A stretch of 47,206 bases of DNA from Candidatus Berkelbacteria bacterium (GTDB lineage: Bacteria > Patescibacteriota > UBA1384 > DTJR01). Both the position numbers and the translations under genes were made by a program. The notes beneath the pieces are model-generated. The model worked only from the letters and a program-made list of their open reading frames with translations, made no database searches and had not been told where the DNA came from. Positions 35,582 to 45,844 of this stretch are shown here, in pieces. The DNA lies in the NCBI GenBank assembly GCA_026397175.1, contig JAPLVK010000011.1, forward strand, positions 1-47,206, given 5' to 3'. Each line of letters begins with the position of its first letter. Position 1 is the first letter of the stretch.

Positions 35582-38035
35582 CTAACTTTTCTTTAAATAT
35601 CCTTCGCCAATTTCAAAAACATCCGTTGCGCCCATGGTCATCAAGATGTCGTTACTTTTTAGGTTTTCGTTTAGATAGTTTACCGCATCCTCATACCTAG
35701 AAAAGTAAGCGGTATTTTTCTTCGACCTTTTTTTGATTGTTGAGACCAGATCCTCACTTGAGTGTTTTGCATTTTCATCCCGACCGGCAATTTTATATAC
35801 CGGCAAGACACCAATAAAATCTGCCTTGGAATTTTTAAATGAATCAACAAATTGTTCAAAAAATTCGTTCATTCGGCTTTGTTGATGGGGCTGATAAATT
35901 ATGACTTTTCTGCGTTTGGGATAAAGCTCCGACAAAGCATTGAGGGTGGCTGTGATCTCTGTCGGGTGATGAGCATAATCATCATAAACCATGACATTAT
36001 CCCTTGAACCCTTATACTCGAAACGACGGGCCGCACCCACAAAATCCATGACTGATTCTTGAGAGCATATCGTGGAGACACCCAGTGTCTGCGCAACCGC
36101 TAGGGCGGCAGCCGCATTTGATGCAAAATGTCTGCCAATAACTGCCGATTGAAAGTCCGCTTTTTGGAAAGGTGTTTTAATTTGAAATTTACAAAGTGTG
36201 TGTTCGACCGAATAGCTTCGAATAGAAAAAGTTGCGGATGGCTTAAATCCAAAAGAAATAATTTTTATTCTTTTTTCAATCAAAAGATCAAGATTTTGTT
36301 TTACGCAGTCATAGACATTCGGATCATCAGCCGAATAAATCAAAACCCCGCCAGGGTAGATTTTTTGGATAAATTTCGAAAAATGTTGCTTTATTTCTTC
36401 TAATCCATTTTTAAAATAATCAAGATGTTCTTTTTCGATATTTAATATGACACCGATTGTGGCCGGAAAGGCCAAAAATGAATCGTCGTATTCGCAGGCC
36501 TCGACAATAAAATCGCCGCCCGATCCTAAATTATAAGTTTTATTGTTCGCAGAGTCCGGAGCACCGATTAAATAGGACGGGTCAAGACCTGCATTTTCGA
36601 AAATTCTGGCCAAAAGCGAAGCGACCGTTGTTTTGCCATGCATGCCGGAAACCGCGATTCCTCTTTTGTCCCCCATGAGCCAACCAATTGCCTTTGCTCT
36701 TTTGACAATTGGGATTTTAAGCTCGCGAGCCCTTTCGTGTTCCACGCTCGCAGGCGAGATTTTATCTGCCGCCGATGAATAAATTACCAAATCAAGACCC
36801 AAATTAATATTTTGCCGCGAGTGGCCTCCCATTTTTATATCGCTGCCTTTAACATTTACGCCGACTTTGCTCAAAAGACAGGAAAAGGCCTTCATCGAGA
36901 CACCGTTAATACCAATCATAAAAACATTTTTGAGTTCTTTAAGTTTCTGGCTATTAACTAAATCAATTATGTTTTGTGAAATAACTTGTGCCGACTCTGG
37001 AAAATATAAATTTGATACTTTGCTTGTTTTATCTTCTAGCAATTTCTCAATCTTTTTGTAAATGTCTTCCGACGGATCTTTTTCAAAATAAATTTCAGCG
37101 AGACCCTCTTTTTTCAAATATAGAGCATTTATTTCTTGATGAACTGTCACGAAATTTGGTATCGGGACAAATATCGCCGGGCGGCGACACGCAGCAATCT
37201 CGAAAATGCTTGTTGCACCCGCTCTTGAAATCACTAATTTTGCATTTGAAATCAGACCACTCATATTATTTGAAAAATCCATGATTTCGTATCTATTTTG
37301 TTTTTTTTCGGATAATTGGCTTTTAAAATTTTTCGCTCTGTCAAAGTCATAAGCGCCGGTTAAATGTACAATTTTTTCTTTTTCTAAAATTTTATCTGCA
37401 ATTTCAAAGACCCGACTGTTTAAGCTCACCGCTCCCAAGCTGCCACCCATCACTAAAATATATTCACCGTTTGGCACATTTTTTTTGAAGACATTTATAA
37501 AGTCGTCATTTAAAGGAATTCCCGAATAAAATGATTTTTCTCTGATTGAAGATGGATAAAGTTCTTGTGGAAATGCAACCGCAATTTTTTTGGCAAATTT
37601 TGCGCTGATTTTTGTCGTAAGGCCGGGGAGTATATCGGATTCGTGCGAGATAACCGGAACTTTTAAAATGTACGAGGCCAAAATTACCGGCAAAGAAACA
37701 AAACCGCCTTTTGAAAAGACAACGGTCGGTTTAATTTTTAAAAGAAAATAAATCGCCTGACAAAAACCACCGGCTATCTTAAATACATCAAAAATATTTT
37801 GAAACAAATTTGGGATGGAAAAGTGTTTGCGTAACTTCCCGCAGAATATTTTTTGGTAAGGCATGTGCTCATCGCGAGATTTATCTTTTTCAATTTTAGC
37901 TCCGGAACCGATATATAAAAATTCAATTTTTTGATCAATTTTCTTAATTTCTTTGGCAACGGCAAACAAGGGGTATGTATGACCTGCCGTACCCCCTCCG
38001 GTTAAAACAATAATTGTTTTATTGTGTCTGCGCAT
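35582..38035 (-). CDS. MurG-MurC fusion protein
   Basis: 817 aa in one frame: N-terminal IVLTGGGTAGHTYPLFAVAKEIKK...VVFSKGGFVSLPV (MurG); from about residue 370 FMIGINGVSMKAFSCLLSKVGVNVKGSDIK...SGMHGKTTVASLLARIFENAG (MurC). Confidence 0.92.
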   Translation of the reverse strand: MRRHNKTIIVLTGGGTAGHTYPLFAVAKEIKKIDQKIEFLYIGSGAKIEKDKSRDEHMPYQKIFCGKLRKHFSIPNLFQNIFDVFKIAGGFCQAIYFLLKIKPTVVFSKGGFVSLPVILASYILKVPVISHESDILPGLTTKISAKFAKKIAVAFPQELYPSSIREKSFYSGIPLNDDFINVFKKNVPNGEYILVMGGSLGAVSLNSRVFEIADKILEKEKIVHLTGAYDFDRAKNFKSQLSEKKQNRYEIMDFSNNMSGLISNAKLVISRAGATSIFEIAACRRPAIFVPIPNFVTVHQEINALYLKKEGLAEIYFEKDPSEDIYKKIEKLLEDKTSKVSNLYFPESAQVISQNIIDLVNSQKLKELKNVFMIGINGVSMKAFSCLLSKVGVNVKGSDIKMGGHSRQNINLGLDLVIYSSAADKISPASVEHERARELKIPIVKRAKAIGWLMGDKRGIAVSGMHGKTTVASLLARIFENAGLDPSYLIGAPDSANNKTYNLGSGGDFIVEACEYDDSFLAFPATIGVILNIEKEHLDYFKNGLEEIKQHFSKFIQKIYPGGVLIYSADDPNVYDCVKQNLDLLIEKRIKIISFGFKPSATFSIRSYSVEHTLCKFQIKTPFQKADFQSAVIGRHFASNAAAALAVAQTLGVSTICSQESVMDFVGAARRFEYKGSRDNVMVYDDYAHHPTEITATLNALSELYPKRRKVIIYQPHQQSRMNEFFEQFVDSFKNSKADFIGVLPVYKIAGRDENAKHSSEDLVSTIKKRSKKNTAYFSRYEDAVNYLNENLKSNDILMTMGATDVFEIGEGYLKKS

Positions 38036-39140
38036 TTTGAGATTGTTTTGAAATATTTAGCAAAATTCCTATTTGGATAAGAGAAACAGCCATCGAGGTT
38101 CCGCCGTAGGAAATAAATGGCAGTGTAACGCCCGTCATCGGAACCATTCCCAAAATTGCCGCAAGATTTACCAACGCCTGAATAATTAATAGCGATGTAA
38201 GACCCAGAGCAAGCAGCCGGCCAAAATTATCCGGGGCACCCTTTGCAATTTTCAAGCCAAGCATAAAGAGATAAATAAAAGCGACAACCAAAAAAGCCGC
38301 TCTAAAGAAACCTAACTCTTCGCAAATAATTGCGAAAATTGAGTCGGTATGCGGCTCCGGAAGATATCTCATTTTTTGCAACGATTGTCCAAACCCCTTT
38401 CCCCACAGTCCGCCTTGGCTAACAGCAATAAACGCTTGATTCACATGATATCCCTGGCCAAGGGATTCGGCCGAAGGGTTTAAAAAAGTTATAAATCGAT
38501 CCCAGCGATAAGATGCAGATCGGACAAATATTGCAAAAATACCGACCAGAAAAACCCCCAAAGAGCCGATGTGCCAAACCGGCGCACCAGCGGCAAAAAA
38601 CAAAATAATCGAAGTTAAAATGATTATACTTAATGTTCCAAGATCCGGCTCCAAAATAATCAAAGCCGATATCACCATAAGCATTAAGGCAAATGGCAGA
38701 AGAGCGCGACCGGCTTTATTTAATTGATCTTTGCGGGAATCAAGCCAAACACTCAAATAAATAACAAACGCAATTTTTGCGATTTCGGAGGGTTGAAAAG
38801 AGAAACCTATATTCAGCCAACGGTGAGCGCCTTTTGCAGAAGTGCCGATAACTGGAAAAAAAACTGCAAGAAGTAAAATTAGCACCGTGATTATTAAAGG
38901 GACAGCAATTTTGCGGAAATTTTTATAATCAAAGTTTGAGAAAAAAGACATGCCTATTAATCCAACAATTAATGCAATCGCCTGATGCCATACAAAATAA
39001 TAATCGTTTGAACCACCATATTTCTCATACGCAACAACCACGGAAGATGAGGCGATCATGATTATTCCAAAAATTGCCAAGCAAATTGATAAAATTGCTA
39101 TTTTGTAGTCCGGCTTAGCTCTCTGTCGAATGTAGTTCAT
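38019..39140 (-). CDS. ftsW: SEDS glycosyltransferase FtsW
   Basis: HRWLNIGFSFQPSEIAKIAFVIYLS...PEPHTDSIFAIICEELGF...MTGVTLPFISYGGTS. Confidence 0.93.
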   Translation of the reverse strand: MNYIRQRAKPDYKIAILSICLAIFGIIMIASSSVVVAYEKYGGSNDYYFVWHQAIALIVGLIGMSFFSNFDYKNFRKIAVPLIITVLILLLAVFFPVIGTSAKGAHRWLNIGFSFQPSEIAKIAFVIYLSVWLDSRKDQLNKAGRALLPFALMLMVISALIILEPDLGTLSIIILTSIILFFAAGAPVWHIGSLGVFLVGIFAIFVRSASYRWDRFITFLNPSAESLGQGYHVNQAFIAVSQGGLWGKGFGQSLQKMRYLPEPHTDSIFAIICEELGFFRAAFLVVAFIYLFMLGLKIAKGAPDNFGRLLALGLTSLLIIQALVNLAAILGMVPMTGVTLPFISYGGTSMAVSLIQIGILLNISKQSQNAQTQ

Positions 39141-39143
39141 ATA

Positions 39144-40478
39144 TTAAAATTTTTGAAACAAATTATTAAATCCCTGTCCTCTTTCGGCATAATTTGAAAA
39201 CTGATCGAAGCTTGCGCAAGCAGGTGAAAAAAGTACGGCTGAAAAATTATTTTGATTTTTTAAATTGAAAAAAATTTCTTGAAGTGATGAACACTTTTTG
39301 ATTAATGTCTGGAGACCAATCCGACTTAGTTCTTTTTCTATTTCGTTTGCGGTCTCACCAGAGAGATAAATTAATCTAATCAATTTATTCTCTTTTATTG
39401 CCTTCGCCAAATCATTAAATTTGAGATTTTTGCTCGAGCCGCCTAAAATTAATGCAAATGGGTCAACCATTGTTTTGATCGCTTCGATGGTTGAAATCGG
39501 ATTTGTGGCAGCTGAATCGTTAAAGAAATTTAGTCCATTTTTTTGGCCAACAAATTCAATTCTGTATGGCATTTTTTTAAAGTCGTGCAGAACTTCTGTC
39601 AAATCACATTTTAAATCCAGCGCAAATGAAAATGCGGCGGCGGCAATTAAGTCAATTTCAGGAATTTTTTTCTCTTGACTTAAGTCCTTGATTTTTTCAA
39701 CTTTCATTTTCTGGTCGTTTTTTGAGCAAATTAATTCTTCCTCAAGATGACAGTCGCTTGTTTTTCGATCTTCGGAAAAATATAATTTTCTCGCCTCGAT
39801 TTTTTCAACAAATAATTTAATATTCGGGTCATCATAAGAAATTATAAAATCCCCACTTTGCATAAAATTTGTTAAATTCATCTTGGCAGAAAAATATTCT
39901 CCCTCGTTCTTATGGTGATCTAGGTGGTCGCTTAAAATCGGCAGTATCACTGCAACATCGGGAGAATATTTTAAGTCACAAATTTGAAAACTGGAAAGTT
40001 CCAAGACCGAATAGCTATCATCGTCTATCTGATCAACAAAGTCCAATGCTGCACTACCAATATTCCCTCCGGTAAAGACATTTTTGTTATTTAACTCAAG
40101 AATTTTAGTTATCAAAAGTGCGGTCGTTGATTTTCCTTTAGTCCCCGTTATCGCAATGATTTTGCCTTTATGAGTTTCGAAAAATAAATTCGTCGGTGAG
40201 GATATTTCGACATTTTCCGGTAGGACACTTTTCAATCTGTCAACTTCAACGCCAGGACTTCGATATGCAATATCAATTTTAGAGTAATCATTTCTATTGA
40301 ATTCACCAAAAATAAATTTTACTTTTTCATAATTGTTAACGACCAACTCATCCTTTTGTTTTTCGTCAAAAACAATTATATTTTGCGCGTCATGCGATAA
40401 TAAATATTTAACAAGAGATCGTCCTTCAACGCCAAAGCCAAACACACCAATATTTTTTTCTTGAAATAAATTTTTCAT
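39144..40478 (-). CDS. murD: UDP-N-acetylmuramoylalanine--D-glutamate ligase
   Basis: IIAITGTKGKSTTALLITKIL...FNDSAATNPISTIEAIKTM. Confidence 0.94.
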   Translation of the reverse strand: MKNLFQEKNIGVFGFGVEGRSLVKYLLSHDAQNIIVFDEKQKDELVVNNYEKVKFIFGEFNRNDYSKIDIAYRSPGVEVDRLKSVLPENVEISSPTNLFFETHKGKIIAITGTKGKSTTALLITKILELNNKNVFTGGNIGSAALDFVDQIDDDSYSVLELSSFQICDLKYSPDVAVILPILSDHLDHHKNEGEYFSAKMNLTNFMQSGDFIISYDDPNIKLFVEKIEARKLYFSEDRKTSDCHLEEELICSKNDQKMKVEKIKDLSQEKKIPEIDLIAAAAFSFALDLKCDLTEVLHDFKKMPYRIEFVGQKNGLNFFNDSAATNPISTIEAIKTMVDPFALILGGSSKNLKFNDLAKAIKENKLIRLIYLSGETANEIEKELSRIGLQTLIKKCSSLQEIFFNLKNQNNFSAVLFSPACASFDQFSNYAERGQGFNNLFQKF

Positions 40479-40479
40479 T

Positions 40480-41508
40480 TTAGCTATTTATTAAAACGAG
40501 AGCTAGTCCGATTGTGGTAGAGACCGCGGTAATAATCCAAAATCTCATCGTAACCTTTGTCTCGGGCCAACCCTTGGCTTCAAAATGATGATGAATAGGC
40601 GCAACCAAAAAGACCTTTTTGTGAAAAAACTTTTTCGAGGCAATTTGAATGATTGTTGATAAGGCCTCAATTACCATGATAAAACCGACGAACGGCAGAA
40701 CATAAACAGTGTTAGTTAAAAAGGCAATGACCCCAAGAGTCATGCCTAAACTCATTGCGCCGGTATCGCCCATAAAAAACCTTGCGGGATAAACATTAAA
40801 CCACAAAAAGGCCAAAATTGCACCGGTTATGGTGGCGCAAAAAATCGCCAATGGAACATTGCCTTGCGATAGCGAAATAATAATATATGCCCCAAATGAA
40901 ATCGCAAAAATTCCTCCGGCCAAGCCATCCAGTCCGTAGGTTTGATTTGCAGCAAACCCACCAAAAATTAAGACAAGAATAAAAACAGGGATATACCAAT
41001 ACCCTAAAATAATATTGCCAAGCCCTGGGATAAATAAAGGCCTAATGAGCCAATCAAGTTTGAAAGCAAACCATAGCGAGCCAGCAGTTGCAATAATTGA
41101 GTAAAAAAGAAGTTTTGTTCGAAACCTCATTCCTCCACGGTCCATTCCAATCCCAAAGACATTCATCAAGTCGTCAATAGCGCCAATCACTCCGGAACAA
41201 AACAAGGTAAAAAGAGGCAATAGGGTTCCGCCTCTCGAAAAGTTTGTAAACAAAGTCACAATCGCAGTTATTCCCCAAATTAAAACACCACCCATTGTCG
41301 GAGTGTTTTCTTTGCTTTGATGCAATTTGGAAAAAATTGGCGTTTTGTTGCCTTCATAATCCGCAGTTCTTATCTTTTTGCCAATCCTGTTCCTATATAA
41401 AAAATCAGTAAAAATCGGGGTTATCAAAACCGTCAGCAAAAAAGCAAAAGTCAAAAAAACGAAGACCTGAAATATTTGCGAAACATCAAAGGAAAATGTT
41501 TTAATCAT
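40480..41508 (-). CDS. mraY: Phospho-N-acetylmuramoyl-pentapeptide transferase
   Basis: TPTMGGVLIWG, GAIDDLMNV, PARFFMGDTGAMSLG, APIHHHFEAKGWPETKVTMRFWII. Confidence 0.97.
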   Translation of the reverse strand: MIKTFSFDVSQIFQVFVFLTFAFLLTVLITPIFTDFLYRNRIGKKIRTADYEGNKTPIFSKLHQSKENTPTMGGVLIWGITAIVTLFTNFSRGGTLLPLFTLFCSGVIGAIDDLMNVFGIGMDRGGMRFRTKLLFYSIIATAGSLWFAFKLDWLIRPLFIPGLGNIILGYWYIPVFILVLIFGGFAANQTYGLDGLAGGIFAISFGAYIIISLSQGNVPLAIFCATITGAILAFLWFNVYPARFFMGDTGAMSLGMTLGVIAFLTNTVYVLPFVGFIMVIEALSTIIQIASKKFFHKKVFLVAPIHHHFEAKGWPETKVTMRFWIITAVSTTIGLALVLINS

Positions 41509-42650
41509 TTAAGTTTCTCCACTATTTTTTCCAAATGATTTGATCGTGAACCCTTGACTAAAACAATATCATTTGGTTTTAAAATATTATCAATCTCCTT
41601 CTCTAATTCTCCCACATTTGCATACCAGTAATCAAGGTTTGCCTCCTTGAAACCTTCACCAACTCCGATTGTTAACTTGGCGATTTTTCGCGCGGCTTTG
41701 GATATTTCAATATGGGACTTGTCTGAAATCTTGCCAATTTCTTTCATTTCCCCCAAAATAGCAACTTTACGACCGTACTTTATCTTATCCATAACTTCAA
41801 GAGCCGCCATCATTGACAAAGGATTTGCATTATAACTTTCATCAATAACTAAAATATCTCGCCTTCCGACAAATCTATTTCCCCTTCCATCAAGAGGAGT
41901 GAGATCGTCAATGTAATCAATCATCTTTTTGTTCCCCGTTACATTTAGAAGTGCAAGCAATGCGAGCTCCAGATTCCATATATTATGTACACCCAAGAAT
42001 TGAAAACTTGTTGTAAATTTCTCTCCCTGAACAAAAAGGTCAAATTCGGTCTTATTCGTAAGAAATTTTATGTTGTTTGAATATATTGTTTCCTTATCAG
42101 GGACTAACAGAATTTCGGCATTGGGTTTTGTTAGATTTTGACATCTTTCGAAGACATCGTGAGTTGTAATAATTTTTTGTTTTGTCGCAGTCGCTAATTT
42201 CCATTTTTCTTCAGCAATTTTTTCAACCGACCCAAACGCTTCGATGTGCGCCACCCCAATATTTGTGATTACTGCCACATCGGGCGCAATAATTTGAGTT
42301 AGATAATCCATATCGTTTGGCTTATCGGCAGCATATTCTAAAACCAAATATTTCGGATATTTCACGGTAAAGATGGCTTTTATCGGAGCGTATATTGCTA
42401 TCCACAAAAAATCCAAAATATTTGACGGGGATTTGGAAAACATCAGAACAGACAGGGGAAGTCCCGTTTCGGTATTCAAGTTACCCGAAGCAACATAGAC
42501 CGACTTTTCGGTCTTTTTTAAAAGTTCCCCGATAAAATACTTGGTAGTCGTCTTTCCGGAACTTCCGGTAATTCCAATCACAAACGGCCTAAATCTGGAG
42601 TAGATATATTTAGCAAAAAACGCTAATTCTTTTTCTAGCAGTTTAATCAT
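41505..42650 (-). CDS. murF: UDP-N-acetylmuramoyl-tripeptide--D-alanyl-D-alanine ligase
   Basis: IGITGSSGKTTTKYFIGELL, DESYNANPLSMMAALEVM, GEMKEIG, VKGSRSNHLEKIV. Confidence 0.92.
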   Translation of the reverse strand: MIKLLEKELAFFAKYIYSRFRPFVIGITGSSGKTTTKYFIGELLKKTEKSVYVASGNLNTETGLPLSVLMFSKSPSNILDFLWIAIYAPIKAIFTVKYPKYLVLEYAADKPNDMDYLTQIIAPDVAVITNIGVAHIEAFGSVEKIAEEKWKLATATKQKIITTHDVFERCQNLTKPNAEILLVPDKETIYSNNIKFLTNKTEFDLFVQGEKFTTSFQFLGVHNIWNLELALLALLNVTGNKKMIDYIDDLTPLDGRGNRFVGRRDILVIDESYNANPLSMMAALEVMDKIKYGRKVAILGEMKEIGKISDKSHIEISKAARKIAKLTIGVGEGFKEANLDYWYANVGELEKEIDNILKPNDIVLVKGSRSNHLEKIVEKLK

Positions 42651-44404
42651 TGATTTTGTTTGGGGACTTTTAAATAACTATTTAGAAGCCAATCGGCAAT
42701 TTCGCCAAAGATTGGAGCGGCTGACGATTCGGCCCATTCGACATTTTGCGGATGGTCAAGTTTGACCAACATGACAAACCTGGGGTCATCTGCTGGTGCA
42801 AATCCCGCAAACGAGCCAATGTGCTGATTTTCCTCATAACCACCTCCGGGTTTGGGAATCTGCGCCGTTCCGGTTTTACCGGCGACCTTAAAACCCTCCA
42901 CTTTCGCCTTTTTTCCATGACCATTTTCTACAACAGAAATCATCATATCCGTATCTTTTTTCGCATTTTCTTCACTCATAATTTTTATCGGTGTTTCCGG
43001 CTCATATTTAGTAACTTTGCCATCAGGTGAAATTACTTTATCAAGAATATGCGGTTTAACTAAACTTCCTTTATCTGCAATGGTTGAGTATGCTTGAGCA
43101 ATTTGTAAAGGAGTAACGGAAATTCCTTGTCCAAATGAAATTGTCGCGCGGTTAACATCTTTCCATGTCTTATACGAACTTACCTGCCCCGATGATTCAC
43201 CGGAAAGATCAATCCCCGTTTTTATACCAAATCCCATTTTTTTAATAAATTCACCCAGAAAATCATTCCCGATTTTATTTGCCACCCAGATCATCCCAAT
43301 ATTATCAGAATTTTCAAGAATTTGGGTAACTGACTCGAAGCCAAATGATTTGTCTTGTGAGTTGTGAATTTCGTATCCGCCTACATTAACTTTGTTTGAA
43401 AAACCACCTTCTTCGGGGCTCGGCTTTGAGTCGGGTTCAATAAACTTTCCCTCTAGCCCGGCTGCGGTTATAATCGGCTTAAAAATTGATCCCGGTTCCC
43501 AGTTTGAAGCAGTAATTGGATTTATAAAAATGCTTTGCTGATCTGTTTTGACTTCGTTAAATTTATTCGGATCATAGTCGGGCGACGAGGCCATCGCTAA
43601 AATCGCCCCTGTTTTTGGATCCATGATAACAATTGAACCGGCATCCGCCCCATACTTTTCAATTCCCTCTTTTAATTTTTTCTCGGCCATATATTGAACC
43701 GAACGATCAATGGTTAAAACAACACTTGAGCCATCTTTACCCGGTTCATTCTGTTGAATCTTAATAACTCGGCCCAGATTATCTTTAAGACCTTTCAAAA
43801 CCCCGCCTTCACCTTTTAAAACCCCGTCAAAATATTCCTCCGCTCCATATTTGCCGTTACCACCATAGTCAACAAAGCCCAGAACTTGTGATAAAAAACT
43901 ATTTTCCGGATAAAAACGCGAGTACTCCCCTTCCAAAAAAACACCTTTTAAATTTAGCGCGGCAATCTTATCCGCATCTTCTTTGGAAAGATGTTTTTTA
44001 AGCGGAGGGATATACAGTTTGTTATTGTTGATTTTTTCAAAAATTGCATTTTGGTCTTCGGATATTATTGGAGCAATTTTGTTTGCCGCATCTCTTTTGT
44101 CGGTAATATTTTTGGGAATGAGCGTTAAACTATAAAGTTCAAGGTCATTTGCAACCGTAAAAAGACCTGTCTTTGATTCGTCAATTAAATTTTGATTATC
44201 TTTGTCCTGAATAAAAATATCTCCCCGCTTGGCCGGTTGATCGATTTTTGTATAATATTGCTTGTCGGCAAGGGCAGTGTACTGACCAGAAGTTATGATC
44301 TGTCTTTGAAAAAGACGGCCGACAAAAATAACTCCTAGCAAAAAAAACAAAATGCCAAGATATTTAATTCTTTTGTCTTGGGGTCTATTGATATTTTGCT
44401 GCAT
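42647..44404 (-). CDS. ftsI: Class B penicillin-binding protein FtsI/PBP2-like
   Basis: AKRGDIFIQD, NWEPGSIFKPI, SDNIGM, AGKTGTAQIP. Confidence 0.93.
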   Translation of the reverse strand: MQQNINRPQDKRIKYLGILFFLLGVIFVGRLFQRQIITSGQYTALADKQYYTKIDQPAKRGDIFIQDKDNQNLIDESKTGLFTVANDLELYSLTLIPKNITDKRDAANKIAPIISEDQNAIFEKINNNKLYIPPLKKHLSKEDADKIAALNLKGVFLEGEYSRFYPENSFLSQVLGFVDYGGNGKYGAEEYFDGVLKGEGGVLKGLKDNLGRVIKIQQNEPGKDGSSVVLTIDRSVQYMAEKKLKEGIEKYGADAGSIVIMDPKTGAILAMASSPDYDPNKFNEVKTDQQSIFINPITASNWEPGSIFKPIITAAGLEGKFIEPDSKPSPEEGGFSNKVNVGGYEIHNSQDKSFGFESVTQILENSDNIGMIWVANKIGNDFLGEFIKKMGFGIKTGIDLSGESSGQVSSYKTWKDVNRATISFGQGISVTPLQIAQAYSTIADKGSLVKPHILDKVISPDGKVTKYEPETPIKIMSEENAKKDTDMMISVVENGHGKKAKVEGFKVAGKTGTAQIPKPGGGYEENQHIGSFAGFAPADDPRFVMLVKLDHPQNVEWAESSAAPIFGEIADWLLNSYLKVPKQNQ

Positions 44405-44712
44405 TATTGCGAACTTTGCTCCATTCCTTTCTCTTTGGCTTTATCTTGAATTAAAGAAAGGGCCTTAAGACGATTTGCCTCAACTTCGAGCCGTTCTTTT
44501 TCGCTCGTTACGCTTTTATTTTGCTCCTCTAGATCAGAAACGATGTAATTTTTAGTAGCGGACTGCGACGATTGCGAGAGATAGAAAAACGAAAAAGCAG
44601 CCAAAATCACAACAATTAAAACTTTAAATGAATTTGGGCCAAAAAACACCCGTCTTTCAACAGACCTTTGCCTAACCCCCAAATCCCTATTTCTTTTTCC
44701 TACAAAAAACAT
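44404..44712 (-). CDS. ftsL: FtsL-like cell division protein
   Basis: Small single-TM coiled-coil protein between rsmH and ftsI. Confidence 0.6.
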   Translation of the reverse strand: MFFVGKRNRDLGVRQRSVERRVFFGPNSFKVLIVVILAAFSFFYLSQSSQSATKNYIVSDLEEQNKSVTSEKERLEVEANRLKALSLIQDKAKEKGMEQSSQ

Positions 44713-45611
44713 TATTTAATCCTTTCTGCGACGCGGAGCTTCGCGCTCCGACTTCTTATGTTTCCTCTTATTTCATTTCTCGTCGGTACAATTGGTTTTT
44801 TCGTAATAATTTTAATTGATCCTACATCTGCGTTGCTTTTAAAAATATTTTTTATGAGCCGGTCCTCGCCCGAATGGAAACTGATTACCGCAACTCTTCC
44901 GCCAATGTTTAACTTTTCAATCGCCGCGGCGACACCTTCTGAAATTGCTCTATATTCGTCGTTGACCGCTATTCTTAAGGCCTGGAAAACTTTTGTGGCC
45001 GGGTTGGTTTTTCCGTGTTTGTTGCCTTTGATTTTGACAATTTCCGAGACCAAATCGGAAGTCCGTAAAAATTTTCGTTTTCTTCTTCTGTCAACGATCG
45101 CTTTGGCGATTTGGCGGGAAAGATATTCATCCGCAAAGTTATAAAAAATGTCCGCTAATTCCTTTTCGCTCGCTTCGTTGATAATATCTGAAGCCATTAC
45201 CGATTTTGATTTGTCGAGACGCATATCGAGCGGTTCATCTCCCTTAAATGAAATTCCTCTTTTTGATTCATCAAGATGAAAAGATGCGACGCCAAGATCA
45301 AATAATATTTTATCAATTTTAGAAATTTGCATGCCGTCTAAAATTGATGCCAAGTCCCTGAAATTTGCTCTGATCAGTTTGGTGTTTGGCTTTTGGAAGT
45401 CATCCCTTACCTGACTTAAAACCTCTTCATCCTGCTCGATGCCTATTAACAGCCCTTTTAAGCCAATCTTCTCTGAAATCAGCTTGGAGTGCCCTCCGAA
45501 GCCAAAAGTGGTATCAACCACAACTTCGCCCGGTTTGATATCAAGATTTTCCATCACTTCGTTGACTAAGACAGGTTTGTGCATCATTTTTTTGTCAAAG
45601 ATCAAAATCAA
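44712..45611 (-). CDS. rsmH: 16S rRNA (cytosine1402-N4)-methyltransferase RsmH
   Basis: HKPVLVNEVMENLDIKPGEVVVDTTFGFGGHSKLI...KIDKILFDLGVASFHLDESKRGISF...KVFQALRIAVNDE. Confidence 0.96.
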   Translation of the reverse strand: MILIFDKKMMHKPVLVNEVMENLDIKPGEVVVDTTFGFGGHSKLISEKIGLKGLLIGIEQDEEVLSQVRDDFQKPNTKLIRANFRDLASILDGMQISKIDKILFDLGVASFHLDESKRGISFKGDEPLDMRLDKSKSVMASDIINEASEKELADIFYNFADEYLSRQIAKAIVDRRRKRKFLRTSDLVSEIVKIKGNKHGKTNPATKVFQALRIAVNDEYRAISEGVAAAIEKLNIGGRVAVISFHSGEDRLIKNIFKSNADVGSIKIITKKPIVPTRNEIRGNIRSRSAKLRVAERIK

Positions 45612-45671
45612 AAATTGAGCCGAAGGTCAAAATTGATTTTCCGTTTTGATCTATCATTATTTTATTAAAGA

Positions 45672-45842
45672 ACATGGGCGGTAAGACTCCTCCTCACTTT
45701 CCGAACACGGGAAACCCCAGTATCCAGAAGAGCAATCCCACCGTTTAAGATGGCGAGAAGTCCCCCTCCTCGGGTGAACCGCCCATGTCAATTCACTCGT
45801 GAGCAGCTGACCTAAAGCCAGCACTTCACGTTGCTAATCACA
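45672..45842 (-). ncRNA. Candidate cis-acting structured RNA in the mraZ-rsmH intergenic region
   Basis: 11-bp closing helix ACATGGGCGGT/ACCGCCCATGT (45672-45788) enclosing three hairpins, plus a second hairpin domain (45800-45842); several stems need G-U pairs that exist only on the minus (sense) strand. Confidence 0.6.
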
Positions 45843-45844
45843 AG

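Noticed and set aside
45672-45788. Possible divergent 5S rRNA on the plus strand (111-nt core with terminal helix and CCGAACACGG).
   Set aside because: CCGAAC lies too close to helix I to leave room for helices II and III; loop E and helix IV/V motifs are absent; G-U pairing favours the minus strand.
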